Source: Roseivirga thermotolerans (lineage in GTDB: Bacteria > Bacteroidota > Bacteroidia > Cytophagales > Cyclobacteriaceae). From it: DNA of 64,000 nucleotides. Location: assembly GCF_014653175.1 (NCBI RefSeq), contig NZ_BNAG01000005.1, positions 1 to 64,000 of the forward strand. Reading direction: 5' to 3'. The position numbers were made by a program, and so were the translations under genes. Numbering within the stretch: position 1 is the first letter of the stretch; every line of letters begins with the position of its first letter. Shown here piece by piece: positions 44,166-51,898 of this stretch. The notes beneath the pieces are model-generated. The model was not told the origin of the DNA. It saw only the letters and a list, made by a program, of their open reading frames with translations, and ran no database searches.

Positions 44166-44996
44166 TTGTCAAAATCAATAAGTCAAGATTATTCCGTGAG
44201 CAGTGCATCGAGAAGTTTGAGGTTTTCTACGGTTCTCAACATTCTAAAAAAGAGACCAATATCAGCCGTCTTGGGAATTCTACCCATATTAATTCCGGGT
44301 TTTGTAGTGATTATCTTGATGATTGTATTTTCTTCTATTGATAACGATGTACCGAAAGTAGACTTAGACCTGATACACGCTAAAGGCGTAGACAAAACTG
44401 CACGAATCATTGATATTGAAACTCAATATAATATATCAATTAATGGCGTTCATCCAACAATAATACACTACAGTTACAATGACAATGGACAGGACAGAGT
44501 GTCTAAATACCGTGTTCTTGAAGATCGAAAAATTCAAGACTTCGGAGTAGGAACCGAAATTGATATTAAACTATATCAGGGAAGTAGTATAATACTCGGG
44601 CTAAAGCCTTACAACTTAGAGAAAGGCCTCTTCTTACTCATCCTATTCCCCTTTCTAGTTGTTGGAGCACCATTCCTAGCGTACTATGTGTATCACCTAT
44701 TGAAAGAGATAAAGCTATACAAACATGGAAATTTGATGCAGGGTAGACTTATATCATCCATTCAAAAAAGAGGTCTACCGTTTTCAAATATTGGCCACAG
44801 TGTTTCTGTGCTCTACGAATATGAAATCAATGGCCAGAGAATGGTAGGTGAGTCAAAAACAGACGACTTGTCCTTCGTGAATAACCAACCAGGTGACTTA
44901 ATCCCCATATTTGTCTCGAATAGCAACCCTAAAAACTCATGTGTGGTCCCAAAACAGGAAGCTTTTCGAAATAGTTGGAACATTAAGTTTGAATAA
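44166..44996 (+). CDS. DUF3592-like membrane protein
   Basis: A 276-residue protein with two membrane helices (about 38-58 and 152-175). They flank an extracytoplasmic beta-rich domain with DKTARIIDIETQYNISINGV and HYSYNDNGQDRVSKYRVL. A second related domain follows (LMQGRLISSIQKRG, VLYEYEINGQRMVGES). This alternating pattern resembles DUF3592 proteins, of unknown function. The start is a TTG (44166) or a GTG (44196); there is no early ATG. It has no obvious partner. Codon use and AT content differ from its neighbours, so it may have been acquired. Confidence 0.6.
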   Translation: MSKSISQDYSVSSASRSLRFSTVLNILKKRPISAVLGILPILIPGFVVIILMIVFSSIDNDVPKVDLDLIHAKGVDKTARIIDIETQYNISINGVHPTIIHYSYNDNGQDRVSKYRVLEDRKIQDFGVGTEIDIKLYQGSSIILGLKPYNLEKGLFLLILFPFLVVGAPFLAYYVYHLLKEIKLYKHGNLMQGRLISSIQKRGLPFSNIGHSVSVLYEYEINGQRMVGESKTDDLSFVNNQPGDLIPIFVSNSNPKNSCVVPKQEAFRNSWNIKFE

Positions 44997-45187
44997 AGCC
45001 TCCACCAAAGAAGAGGAGACTAATAACTACCTTCGTAAGTCTTATTTGACAGGGAATACAGAACCATTCTACCAGAGGGAACTAGAAAATCAGGTCGCTC
45101 AATCATTACATCCCCCTAATCGGACTGTGGCAAGCTGGCAACATGATCTGAATATGCTTGTAAACAATCTCCTTGAGTGTATGGAGG

Positions 45188-46240
45188 CTAATGACTCCAA
45201 TCATAGCCATCCAACCCCTCTAAACAAGCAATTAGCAAATCAATAGCACCTTGAATATCGTCTTTGTCGGCCATTTCAATCACCTGATGCAAGTGTCTGG
45301 TTGGAATGGAAATAGCGCCTGAAATAGCTCCTTCCTTACCCATTCGCTGCACTCCGGCCGTATCGGTACCTCCCGCAGTCAACACCTCAGGTTGCCATTT
45401 AATTTGAGCCGATGTGGCCGTTTTCTTCATGAAATCTACCATGCGATAATCGCAAATGGTGGAAGCATCCATAATTTTAATGGCCACCCCTTCTCCCAAC
45501 TTTGTTACCATTTCGTGAGGTTGGGCTCCCGGCAAATCGTAGGCAATGGTAGTATCTAAACCAAAGCCAAAATCGGGATTAATAGTGTGTGCCGAAACAT
45601 TGGCACCTCTCAAGCCAACCTCTTCCTGAACGGTAAACACACCATAAACATCATACGGATGGTTTTGAAGTTGTTTCAGCGCTTCTATGAGAATAAAAAC
45701 CGAAACCCGATTGTCGATAGACTTGCAGTTTACACAGTTGCCCATCTCAATTAGTTCACGCTCTCTGGTAATGGGGTCTCCTATAGCCACCCACTTTTCT
45801 ACCTCTTCTTTCTTCATTCCAAGGTCAATAAAGTAGTCAGAAGTTTTAGCCACTTTACCTCGTTCTTCCTGACTCATTACATGTATGGGCTTACTTCCCA
45901 TAACCCCCACCACATCTTTCCGACCATGAATAATCACTCGCTGAGCAGTTAGTGTTTTAGGATCGAAGCCCCCCAGCGTATGAAAGCGTACAAAGCCATT
46001 GTCATCGATATGAGTAACTATAAAGCCAATTTCATCCATATGGGCAGCTACCATGGCTTTCTTTCCTTCCGGGTTATTCTTACCCTTTTTTACCGTGATT
46101 ACATTGCCCATATTATCTACCCTCCACTCGTCTACATGGTTCTTCACTTCTTCAATAACCATCTCGCGTACGCGCTTTTCGAACCCAGGAGCACCAGCTA
46201 CTTCACAAATTCGCTTTAGTAGGTCAACGTTAATAGACAT
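45188..46240 (-). CDS. M42-family metallopeptidase
   Basis: Cytoplasmic dinuclear-zinc aminopeptidase of the M42 (glutamyl aminopeptidase/cellulase-like FrvX) family that trims peptides. The 350-residue protein has the metal site MVAAHMDEIGF, the second ligand region KSIDNRVSVF, and the catalytic Glu in FTVQEEVGLRGA. It also has the DTTIAYD region and the His in IPTRHLHQVIE, all in usual spacing. Often annotated as endoglucanase by old similarity; it is a peptidase. ATG start is clear. It is divergent from the DUF3592-like gene, 191 bases away. Confidence 0.95.
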   Translation of the reverse strand: MSINVDLLKRICEVAGAPGFEKRVREMVIEEVKNHVDEWRVDNMGNVITVKKGKNNPEGKKAMVAAHMDEIGFIVTHIDDNGFVRFHTLGGFDPKTLTAQRVIIHGRKDVVGVMGSKPIHVMSQEERGKVAKTSDYFIDLGMKKEEVEKWVAIGDPITRERELIEMGNCVNCKSIDNRVSVFILIEALKQLQNHPYDVYGVFTVQEEVGLRGANVSAHTINPDFGFGLDTTIAYDLPGAQPHEMVTKLGEGVAIKIMDASTICDYRMVDFMKKTATSAQIKWQPEVLTAGGTDTAGVQRMGKEGAISGAISIPTRHLHQVIEMADKDDIQGAIDLLIACLEGLDGYDWSH

Positions 46241-46320
46241 ATCGATTTAATTTTTGGTCGAATATAAAGCTTGAGAAAGGGGAATAAAAGAGGAAGGAAA
46301 AATAGAATACAGAAAGACCA

Positions 46321-46875
46321 CTAAAGGTCTTCGGCCAGGGTAAACACAACGGTGAGCGAGTAAACTCCCGGTCTATATCCCATACCGGGAGTTAATTTAT
46401 AGTCAATTCGGAAACGGTGGGTAAAAGGATCGTTTGAGCCATCACCAGGCGCATTGGTGCCTACTCCGGAGTTTACCCGAGCATCATCGGCTGCCGAACC
46501 TATTAAGTAAACCGGGTTAGATACATCCTGTAACTGAAAGAAGGTATTTTGCTGAGAAGTTCCACCCGGGCTAACTGCCCTTATTTCTAAAATTGAGACT
46601 GGTACTGTAGAGGAACCTGCACTGGAGTATGAGGTGAGCAAATCCCACTGACCGGGTGTGGTAGTTTGGGTGCCTACATACAAATCCCACTCGGCAGTAG
46701 ACTCAATTCTAAACTCTGTGGCGTTGGGACGAATAATACCATTGGTGTATTGACGTATGGTATTAAAGGTAAAATCGATATCGGTACCTCTTGTAATAGA
46801 AATGTCCAGGGTCTGGGCAAAACAATAAGAGGCAATTAGGTGAAAAACAATCAGAAAGGTTACCCTTCTGCTCAT
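46321..46875 (-). CDS. Secreted pilin-like protein B
   Basis: A 184-residue exported protein with a signal peptide (MSRRVTFLIVFHLIASYCFAQ). It is clearly a paralogue of the neighbouring protein at 47000. Shared features are FTFNTI-x-Y-NGII-PN-TE-R-EST--WDLYV, then SSAG-ST, then F-RIDY, and the identical C-terminal heptapeptide FTLAEDL (YTLAEDL in the other). The beta-rich fold and the ending G-Y-L-V-TLAED recall pilin or WxL domains. ATG 46875 is chosen over 46917 to open the signal peptide. It lies downstream of a terminator, so it is probably made at a lower level than A. I infer that it is a surface fibre subunit. Confidence 0.65.
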   Translation of the reverse strand: MSRRVTFLIVFHLIASYCFAQTLDISITRGTDIDFTFNTIRQYTNGIIRPNATEFRIESTAEWDLYVGTQTTTPGQWDLLTSYSSAGSSTVPVSILEIRAVSPGGTSQQNTFFQLQDVSNPVYLIGSAADDARVNSGVGTNAPGDGSNDPFTHRFRIDYKLTPGMGYRPGVYSLTVVFTLAEDL

Positions 46876-46902
46876 ATACAAAAATATGGAATAAAGTAAT
46901 AC

Positions 46903-46933
46903 AAAAAGAGGTAACATGAACTGTTACCCCTTT
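46903..46933 (-). terminator. Terminator between the two pilin-like genes
   Basis: GGTAACA (46910-46916) and TGTTACC (46922-46928) form a 7-bp stem with a 5-base loop, followed on the minus strand by TCTTTTTG. It sits after pilin-like gene A and 28 bases before gene B, and could reduce B expression relative to A. Confidence 0.7.
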
Positions 46934-46999
46934 TACCAATCAACATAAATCGAACTAACTTATTTACTACGTCTTAGTAAAACTGTATTTCTTAATTTC

Positions 47000-47593
47000 T
47001 TAAAGGTCTTCTGCCAAAGTGTAGATCACGTTCAAACCATAGTAACCAGCCTGATATTGTGCTGTCAGAGTAGGGATAATTCTGTAGTCTACTCTGAAGA
47101 AGTGAGTATCAGGAGTTGTTAGGTAAGAACCAGCAGCAATACCGTCACCGGCAGCTACAGTACCTACAATGTCCAAGCGAGTATCTGTCAAAGAAGTAAA
47201 GTTGTTCAAAGCAGAGTTTCCGGCACCATCTATAATTCTTACCTCTAACAAAGTAGAAGGAATTGTTGAAGTACCTGCGCTTGAGAATGCCTGCAACTGA
47301 GACCAGTTAGCAGTTTCGGCCTGTACGTAAAGATCCCAAGGCACAGTAGACTCAACACGAAGTTCAGTTACGTTTGGCTTGATGATACCGTTTACGTAGC
47401 TAGGAATGGTATTAAAGGTGAATTCTACGTTAGGGTCTGTAGCCAGCGTAAGGTCCAAAACACCTTGCAAGTCCATAGCTACATACACGAATTCATTGTC
47501 GTCTGGTAAAACCTGAGCATTTGCCTGGTTTCCGAGAGCTAAGGCAAAAACTGCCGCTACGACAAATGCCTTAAAGTTTACTAATCTTTTCAT
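47000..47593 (-). CDS. Secreted pilin-like protein A
   Basis: A 197-residue exported protein with a signal peptide (MKRLVNFKAFVVAAVFALALGNQANA). The mature chain is strand-rich and starts with DDNEFVYVAMDL. It carries the repeat-like motifs shared with its paralogue (EFTFNTIPSYVNGIIKPN, WDLYVQAETANW, SSAGTSTIP) and ends AGYYGLNVIYTLAEDL. The conserved end would suit a donor-strand or C-terminal assembly signal. No sortase or type IX sorting domain is present. It sits downstream of a chaperone-like and a barrel gene in the same direction. I infer a surface fibre or coat subunit. Confidence 0.65.
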   Translation of the reverse strand: MKRLVNFKAFVVAAVFALALGNQANAQVLPDDNEFVYVAMDLQGVLDLTLATDPNVEFTFNTIPSYVNGIIKPNVTELRVESTVPWDLYVQAETANWSQLQAFSSAGTSTIPSTLLEVRIIDGAGNSALNNFTSLTDTRLDIVGTVAAGDGIAAGSYLTTPDTHFFRVDYRIIPTLTAQYQAGYYGLNVIYTLAEDL

Positions 47594-47627
47594 GAGTATT
47601 AATGTTTAGGTTAAAAGTTTAGACATG

Positions 47628-47663
47628 TGAATATATGGACTTATATTCATATATACAAATATT
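47628..47663 (-). promoter_or_regulatory. Promoter-like box and hairpin in the pilin A leader
   Basis: The minus strand reads AATATTTG at 47663-47656, one mismatch from TAnnTTTG. A perfect 8-bp inverted repeat TGAATATA/TATATTCA lies at 47628-47635 and 47642-47649, just inside the expected transcript start. It would give pilin A its own promoter, with a leader hairpin that may stabilise the message. Confidence 0.4.
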
Positions 47664-47691
47664 CCTCAAAAATTTCTCAACTTTTTTTACC

Positions 47692-47708
47692 GCTTCGGCA
47701 AGCGAAGC
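47692..47708. repeat. Hairpin between chaperone-like and pilin A genes
   Basis: GCTTCG (47692-47697) and CGAAGC (47703-47708) form a 6-bp stem. The T run lies on the wrong side for the minus strand, so it is not a standard terminator for the chaperone-like gene. Confidence 0.35.
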
Positions 47709-47747
47709 CGTAGAGTTCTGCCATGTGAGAGCTTTGAGGGTGCCCAT

Positions 47748-48581
47748 CTATTCTTTACTTTTTTCTTTAATTTCTATTTCAATTTCTGCGGCTGCCACTT
47801 CATCCCTATTGCCATAATCCAACACACCCAAAACAGAATACCTGCCCGGAGGATAATCTTTAGGAATAATAAATGTGACATCGCGATTGCTAGCGGGTAG
47901 TACCGTAAAGTTGCGTGGTTTAAGGCGCGTTATCTCACCCGTTTGCAGGTTGGTAAACTCCGCATAAGAATTGCATTTGAGAAAAGTCTCTCCCACATTT
48001 CTTAGTCGAAGCACCAATTGGTCTTCTTGCTGAGTAAAGTCGATCAACTCTCCTTTAGCGAAAACAGCATTTGGAGGAGTTTGGAAAATGTACACCCCAA
48101 AACGATAGGCCTGGTTTAGGTTAACGATTAGCCCATCGCTGTTTTCCTGAGTCGATTGTTTTTCTTCACTCAACCGGATGTAGGCCACTGCCCATCGTGC
48201 AACCAATGCACTGGAATCTTGTGGCACGTCCATCACTACTCTGATTTGCTGCGATTCTCCCGGATCTAATTCAAAAAGTGCGGGAGTCGCGCTCAACCAA
48301 TCTGCACAAGAGCGAGGCAAGGTTCCTTTTTCCATGAACTTACTCTTACCCGCACGTGAAGCATCAAAGTCTCCAAAATCTACAGTAAAGGTTTGTCTAC
48401 GGTCGGCATTGTTGGTCACAGTTATAAGTCCTGTTGATGACCCACCAGGGCTAACCTTGTAGTTCAACCTTGTCGGAGAAGTGGAGATTTTCTGACCGAA
48501 AGCATCAAAAAATGTAAGGCAAAGCAGCATTACTACCAGCGCTGCCCACCGCGTTCGACTGTGTTGATAAAATGATCTCAT
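47748..48581 (-). CDS. PapD/DUF916-like periplasmic chaperone
   Basis: A 277-residue exported protein with a signal peptide ending near FFDAFGQ. Two Ig-like domains follow, as in PapD-type chaperones. Domain 1 contains STSPTRLNYKVSPGGSSTG and then TVTNNADRRQTFTVDF, the characteristic edge strand. Domain 2 contains LVLRLRNVGETFLKCNSYAEF and VLPASNRDVTFIIPKDYPPG. The same features appear in DUF916 (WxIP) proteins. The cysteine pair seen in some PapD proteins is not obvious. The last residues are charged (EIEIEIKEKSKE). An ATG at 48581 is chosen over the in-frame TTG at 48605, giving an 11-base gap after the barrel gene, so the two are one unit. I infer that it guides the pilin-like subunits to the barrel. 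Confidence 0.65.
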   Translation of the reverse strand: MRSFYQHSRTRWAALVVMLLCLTFFDAFGQKISTSPTRLNYKVSPGGSSTGLITVTNNADRRQTFTVDFGDFDASRAGKSKFMEKGTLPRSCADWLSATPALFELDPGESQQIRVVMDVPQDSSALVARWAVAYIRLSEEKQSTQENSDGLIVNLNQAYRFGVYIFQTPPNAVFAKGELIDFTQQEDQLVLRLRNVGETFLKCNSYAEFTNLQTGEITRLKPRNFTVLPASNRDVTFIIPKDYPPGRYSVLGVLDYGNRDEVAAAEIEIEIKEKSKE

Positions 48582-48591
48582 ATGTTGATTG

Positions 48592-51507
48592 TTAGTTGTT
48601 GTCAAATCGTTTAATGTTCAGTTGCCTTCTTTTCTCAATGAGGTAAAAGGCCAGCTGGTAATTTCCTCCTAAGTTGTTGATGTCTAAAGTGTAACTAGAC
48701 TGGGCAAACTCAAACTGGCTATCTACCGCCTGCTCATTCACCTTAATAGTATATTGGCCAAAAGGCACATAAAGCCTAAAGCTACCTTGCAAATCGGTTA
48801 GTGTAGAGTAGCTTTCGCCAGTAGCATCTGTAGCCGTTACCCGAATGCCGTTAAGCTTCATTCCTCCCTCACCTAGTGCCGAGTACTGTGCTTTTTGCAG
48901 AATGATATTCCCCATTATCTGCACTCCTCGCTTCAGGGGTATGTACACTGCCTGACTGGAGTTTACATCTACCTCCACGCCTTTAGATTTGAACCAGCCC
49001 TCTGAATTGGTCAGCAACTCAGTCTCTACAAAATATTTCCCTTCCGGCAGGTTTCTAAAGTAAACCACACCATCCTGGTTTGTCATAAGCGCCTGCCCGT
49101 TTACTCTTACAATCACATTTCGCTCAAACTCTTCCCCCTGGTCTCTCAGGTTGTTTCCATTTAAGTCTTTAAATACCACCACCTCAAGGTCATGTGCTTT
49201 TTTGCCCGGCTTTTTCAGGTTGAATTGTTTTTTTATTCCAAAGCGAAGAAATGCATTGGACTGGCTGAACGGGTTAAATGCCTGAGTGCCAAACTCAGAA
49301 ACATTGGCCAGTGGGCTTTCTCCTTGTTTGATACTGAAATATTCAACCGTCATATTAAACTCCAGGCCGCTCTTCGAGAAGTAAGTGACTTGCGGTGCCA
49401 TATTGGCTCTCCACCGGGCCAAAACTGACTCATAGGCCATAGTGAACATGGGACGAACAGAAATTCGTGCCTTTGTAAAATTTAGCTGAGCAAAAGCACT
49501 CAAAAACAAGGATTGTGGATTTATGCCATCTTCCACAACCCTTAGGTTGTCCAGCACATTAAAGGGGCCATAATAATAGCGGGCCGAAACGTTGAGGTTT
49601 TTATAACGCAAAGTGTTTTCCCAGCGAGACACCAGATATGGCTTCATGTTATAGTCGAGTGCTTTGGTAAAGCCAGAAAAGAAACGGGTAAACAAGCGGG
49701 CATCTGAACTTTTGTTGGTGCTAAAGCTTAATCCCATACCGGTGGTCGATGTTCTAAGGTCCAACACTTCCTCATAGGTATAGCGCGGATATACCATAAA
49801 ATTGCCGTTCTCTGTGGCCCAACCATACTGCCCTTCAAAGGTATTGCGCACAAATTCTCTTCTGGGAAACAGAATACCCTTGCTGTATATCTCAGGGTTA
49901 CGGCTGTTCATATTCACTCGTAAGCCCACATAAGTAGTTTCTCCCAAATTATACCTGGCATTGGTATTGAAATCTACAGAACCCCTGAACTGCGAGGAAT
50001 AGTTGGGGCTGTTGTACCGCCCTTGCGCAGAAAGACTAACGCCCTGTATTCTTCCGGTGTAGCGAGCCGTAGCCCCAAAACCCGGCACAGAGAAGGTTCC
50101 GCTGGCCCCCTCATGCAGTTCTGTAGAGTACCCTACTTTAACATCCACAATGCTCTGGTTGGGTAAGCGATAGTTTGCCCTGAGTGTAGCAAGGTTGCGG
50201 TTTACCTGGTTGAACTGATCGTCTTGATTTACCAATTCGGCCGTGGCATTGAGCCCTTGAAAAACTCTGTACCGAACTGATGCTCCCATGCTATTCAGGT
50301 TGTTCTGCACATTGCCGTTTTGTGGCCGGGTAACATAAATGGCCGAAACACCCACCTTATCGAAATAGTAGGAGCCTTTTACACCAGTTCCATTAAGCAA
50401 CAGCTCCATGTTCTGCCCTATGTCTCCGGCAGATACAGAATATTTAGGTGTGCGATATTCAGCAAATCGATAGGAGCCTAAAAACTGGGTTCCGGCAAGG
50501 CTATTGCTGGATATGATGGTCTGATAATAATAGCGAAGGAAGCGATCTTCTCCAAGATCGGCTTCCCCGCTAAGATCCAGACTGAAATTCGTGAACTGCG
50601 ACAACACATTGTAAGTGTTGAACTCCAGGTTGATTGGAATGGTGGATGAACCATACGCTGTTTTAAACTTGTGTTCCTGATTTAGCTTCTTGAAATCTAC
50701 TCTTCCGCCCCAGCTTGCACGGTTACCCGCTACATCTTTTACCTGAATATTGACCTTATACTCAGACTGATCGGTCTGCTCAGAATCTATGGCTCCTGCC
50801 GTGAAGAAATTCTCTTTTTTGGCCTCTTCGTCCAACTGAGCAGTAAAGGTAAGGGTGGTATCAATATCAACCGGGAGCTTAAGCGGTAGCGAATTGTCTG
50901 CAAAAGGATTTCCCTGCATGTCCAGAATTTTCACCTTCACATCCGGATTGAACAGAATCATCACATCTTCTGCAGAGTTGCCATTGTTCTTTAAGTTCAC
51001 CTGGAATTGTGCCTCCTTTTTATCGGCCGGAAAAAACACCTCCGACTTTACGATTGAAGCGAACCAACGCGACACTTTTACCACTTGCATAGACCAGGGC
51101 GTGGAAGCCAACGGAATTCCGTTGGTGGTAAGTGCAGTAGCATTAATAAAGTAATTTACATTGCCTGTAGCCGATTTTTCAGGCACCACCCGAATGGGGA
51201 TGAAGAGACTGTCGTTGTTAGCTACGTTATAAACTTGGTCTTCAGCCCTTACGCGAGACCAATTAGGTGGAGTAGCAATTTCTATTTTAAATACTGAGGT
51301 ACGACCTGTTCTGTTCACCACCTTGAGCACATTGGAGGCTACTTCATCAACAGAACCGCTTGTTTGGGATTTTAAGAACTGTAAAGTGAGACCACTCGCT
51401 GTTCTCTCTTGGGCTACGACACTTGTCTGAAGCATTAATAAGAGCATACAGCTAGCGCATACCACAAAGGAGAGAAATCTCCTATATCTGGGATTACACG
51501 TAGTCAA
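48592..51507 (-). CDS. Large usher-like outer-membrane barrel protein
   Basis: A 971-residue exported protein that I cannot match to a named family. After a signal peptide (ending near TSVVAQ) there are two Ig/NEW3-like domains (about 35-260). They resemble the chaperone-like partner, with FKIEIATPPNWSRV and NLKNNGNSAEDVMILF. Residues about 270-770 show alternating aromatic/polar strands (YRYYYQTII, ARYNLGETTYVGLRV), as in an outer-membrane barrel of some 20 or more strands. The end has SdrD/Cna-B-like domains (VVVFKDLNGNNLRDQGEEF and PEGKYFVETE). No usher plug motif is certain. The start is TTG at 51507; the nearest ATG is inside the signal peptide. An exact -7 box lies 32 bases upstream. 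Confidence 0.65.
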   Translation of the reverse strand: MTTCNPRYRRFLSFVVCASCMLLLMLQTSVVAQERTASGLTLQFLKSQTSGSVDEVASNVLKVVNRTGRTSVFKIEIATPPNWSRVRAEDQVYNVANNDSLFIPIRVVPEKSATGNVNYFINATALTTNGIPLASTPWSMQVVKVSRWFASIVKSEVFFPADKKEAQFQVNLKNNGNSAEDVMILFNPDVKVKILDMQGNPFADNSLPLKLPVDIDTTLTFTAQLDEEAKKENFFTAGAIDSEQTDQSEYKVNIQVKDVAGNRASWGGRVDFKKLNQEHKFKTAYGSSTIPINLEFNTYNVLSQFTNFSLDLSGEADLGEDRFLRYYYQTIISSNSLAGTQFLGSYRFAEYRTPKYSVSAGDIGQNMELLLNGTGVKGSYYFDKVGVSAIYVTRPQNGNVQNNLNSMGASVRYRVFQGLNATAELVNQDDQFNQVNRNLATLRANYRLPNQSIVDVKVGYSTELHEGASGTFSVPGFGATARYTGRIQGVSLSAQGRYNSPNYSSQFRGSVDFNTNARYNLGETTYVGLRVNMNSRNPEIYSKGILFPRREFVRNTFEGQYGWATENGNFMVYPRYTYEEVLDLRTSTTGMGLSFSTNKSSDARLFTRFFSGFTKALDYNMKPYLVSRWENTLRYKNLNVSARYYYGPFNVLDNLRVVEDGINPQSLFLSAFAQLNFTKARISVRPMFTMAYESVLARWRANMAPQVTYFSKSGLEFNMTVEYFSIKQGESPLANVSEFGTQAFNPFSQSNAFLRFGIKKQFNLKKPGKKAHDLEVVVFKDLNGNNLRDQGEEFERNVIVRVNGQALMTNQDGVVYFRNLPEGKYFVETELLTNSEGWFKSKGVEVDVNSSQAVYIPLKRGVQIMGNIILQKAQYSALGEGGMKLNGIRVTATDATGESYSTLTDLQGSFRLYVPFGQYTIKVNEQAVDSQFEFAQSSYTLDINNLGGNYQLAFYLIEKRRQLNIKRFDNN

Positions 51508-51538
51508 AATAAGTTAGTTCTTACGGTGTTAGGTATTT

Positions 51539-51571
51539 CAAATATAAGTAGTTTATAGGTGAAATACGCAA
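51539..51571 (-). promoter_or_regulatory. Promoter of the usher-like/chaperone unit
   Basis: The minus strand has TATATTTG at 51546-51539, an exact TAnnTTTG match, and TTG at 51571-51569, 22 bases upstream. Transcription would start near 51533, 26 bases before the TTG start codon. Confidence 0.55.
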
Positions 51572-51825
51572 AGATTTTCGGCCGATTTCTATTATAAATG
51601 GCGGTTTTGAGTGTGAAAAGATTTTTTTTGGTAGCCACTTACGAAGTTCTGAGTGCAAAAAAATACCCTCACGGACAATAAATCCACATTTGAAACGATA
51701 ACCATCCCATTAGAGGCTTTTACCAGCTAGTCGGAATTTTGGATAAAACCAGGAGTCATCCACCCATAACTCACTGATAATAAGACCATATAACACCCGG
51801 ATTCTTAAAAACTGCAGTCCAAAAA
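51572..51825. other. Intergenic region before the usher-like gene
   Basis: About 250 bases with no supportable gene or hairpin, AT-rich in its upstream half. It holds no obvious regulator-binding palindrome. Confidence 0.5.
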
Positions 51826-51874
51826 GCAAAAATGGGCAAGCAAGGGTTTGTGTAAACATCCTTGCTCGCCCATT
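51826..51874 (-). terminator. Terminator after the heme-type TonB receptor
   Basis: AATGGGC-AAGCAAGG (51831-51845) pairs with CCTTGCT-CGCCCATT (51860-51874), about 14 bp with one mismatch, over a 14-base loop. On the minus strand it is followed by TTTTGCTTTTTGG. A strong terminator. Confidence 0.8.
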
Positions 51875-51898
51875 GGACAATGCCATGTGGCCTGGGTA

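Noticed and set aside
44911-45246. 111-codon plus-strand reading frame between the DUF3592-like gene and the M42 peptidase
   Set aside because: It overlaps the real genes at both ends and has no conserved feature that I recognise; only the short 44997-45187 part is free and may be a decayed remnant.
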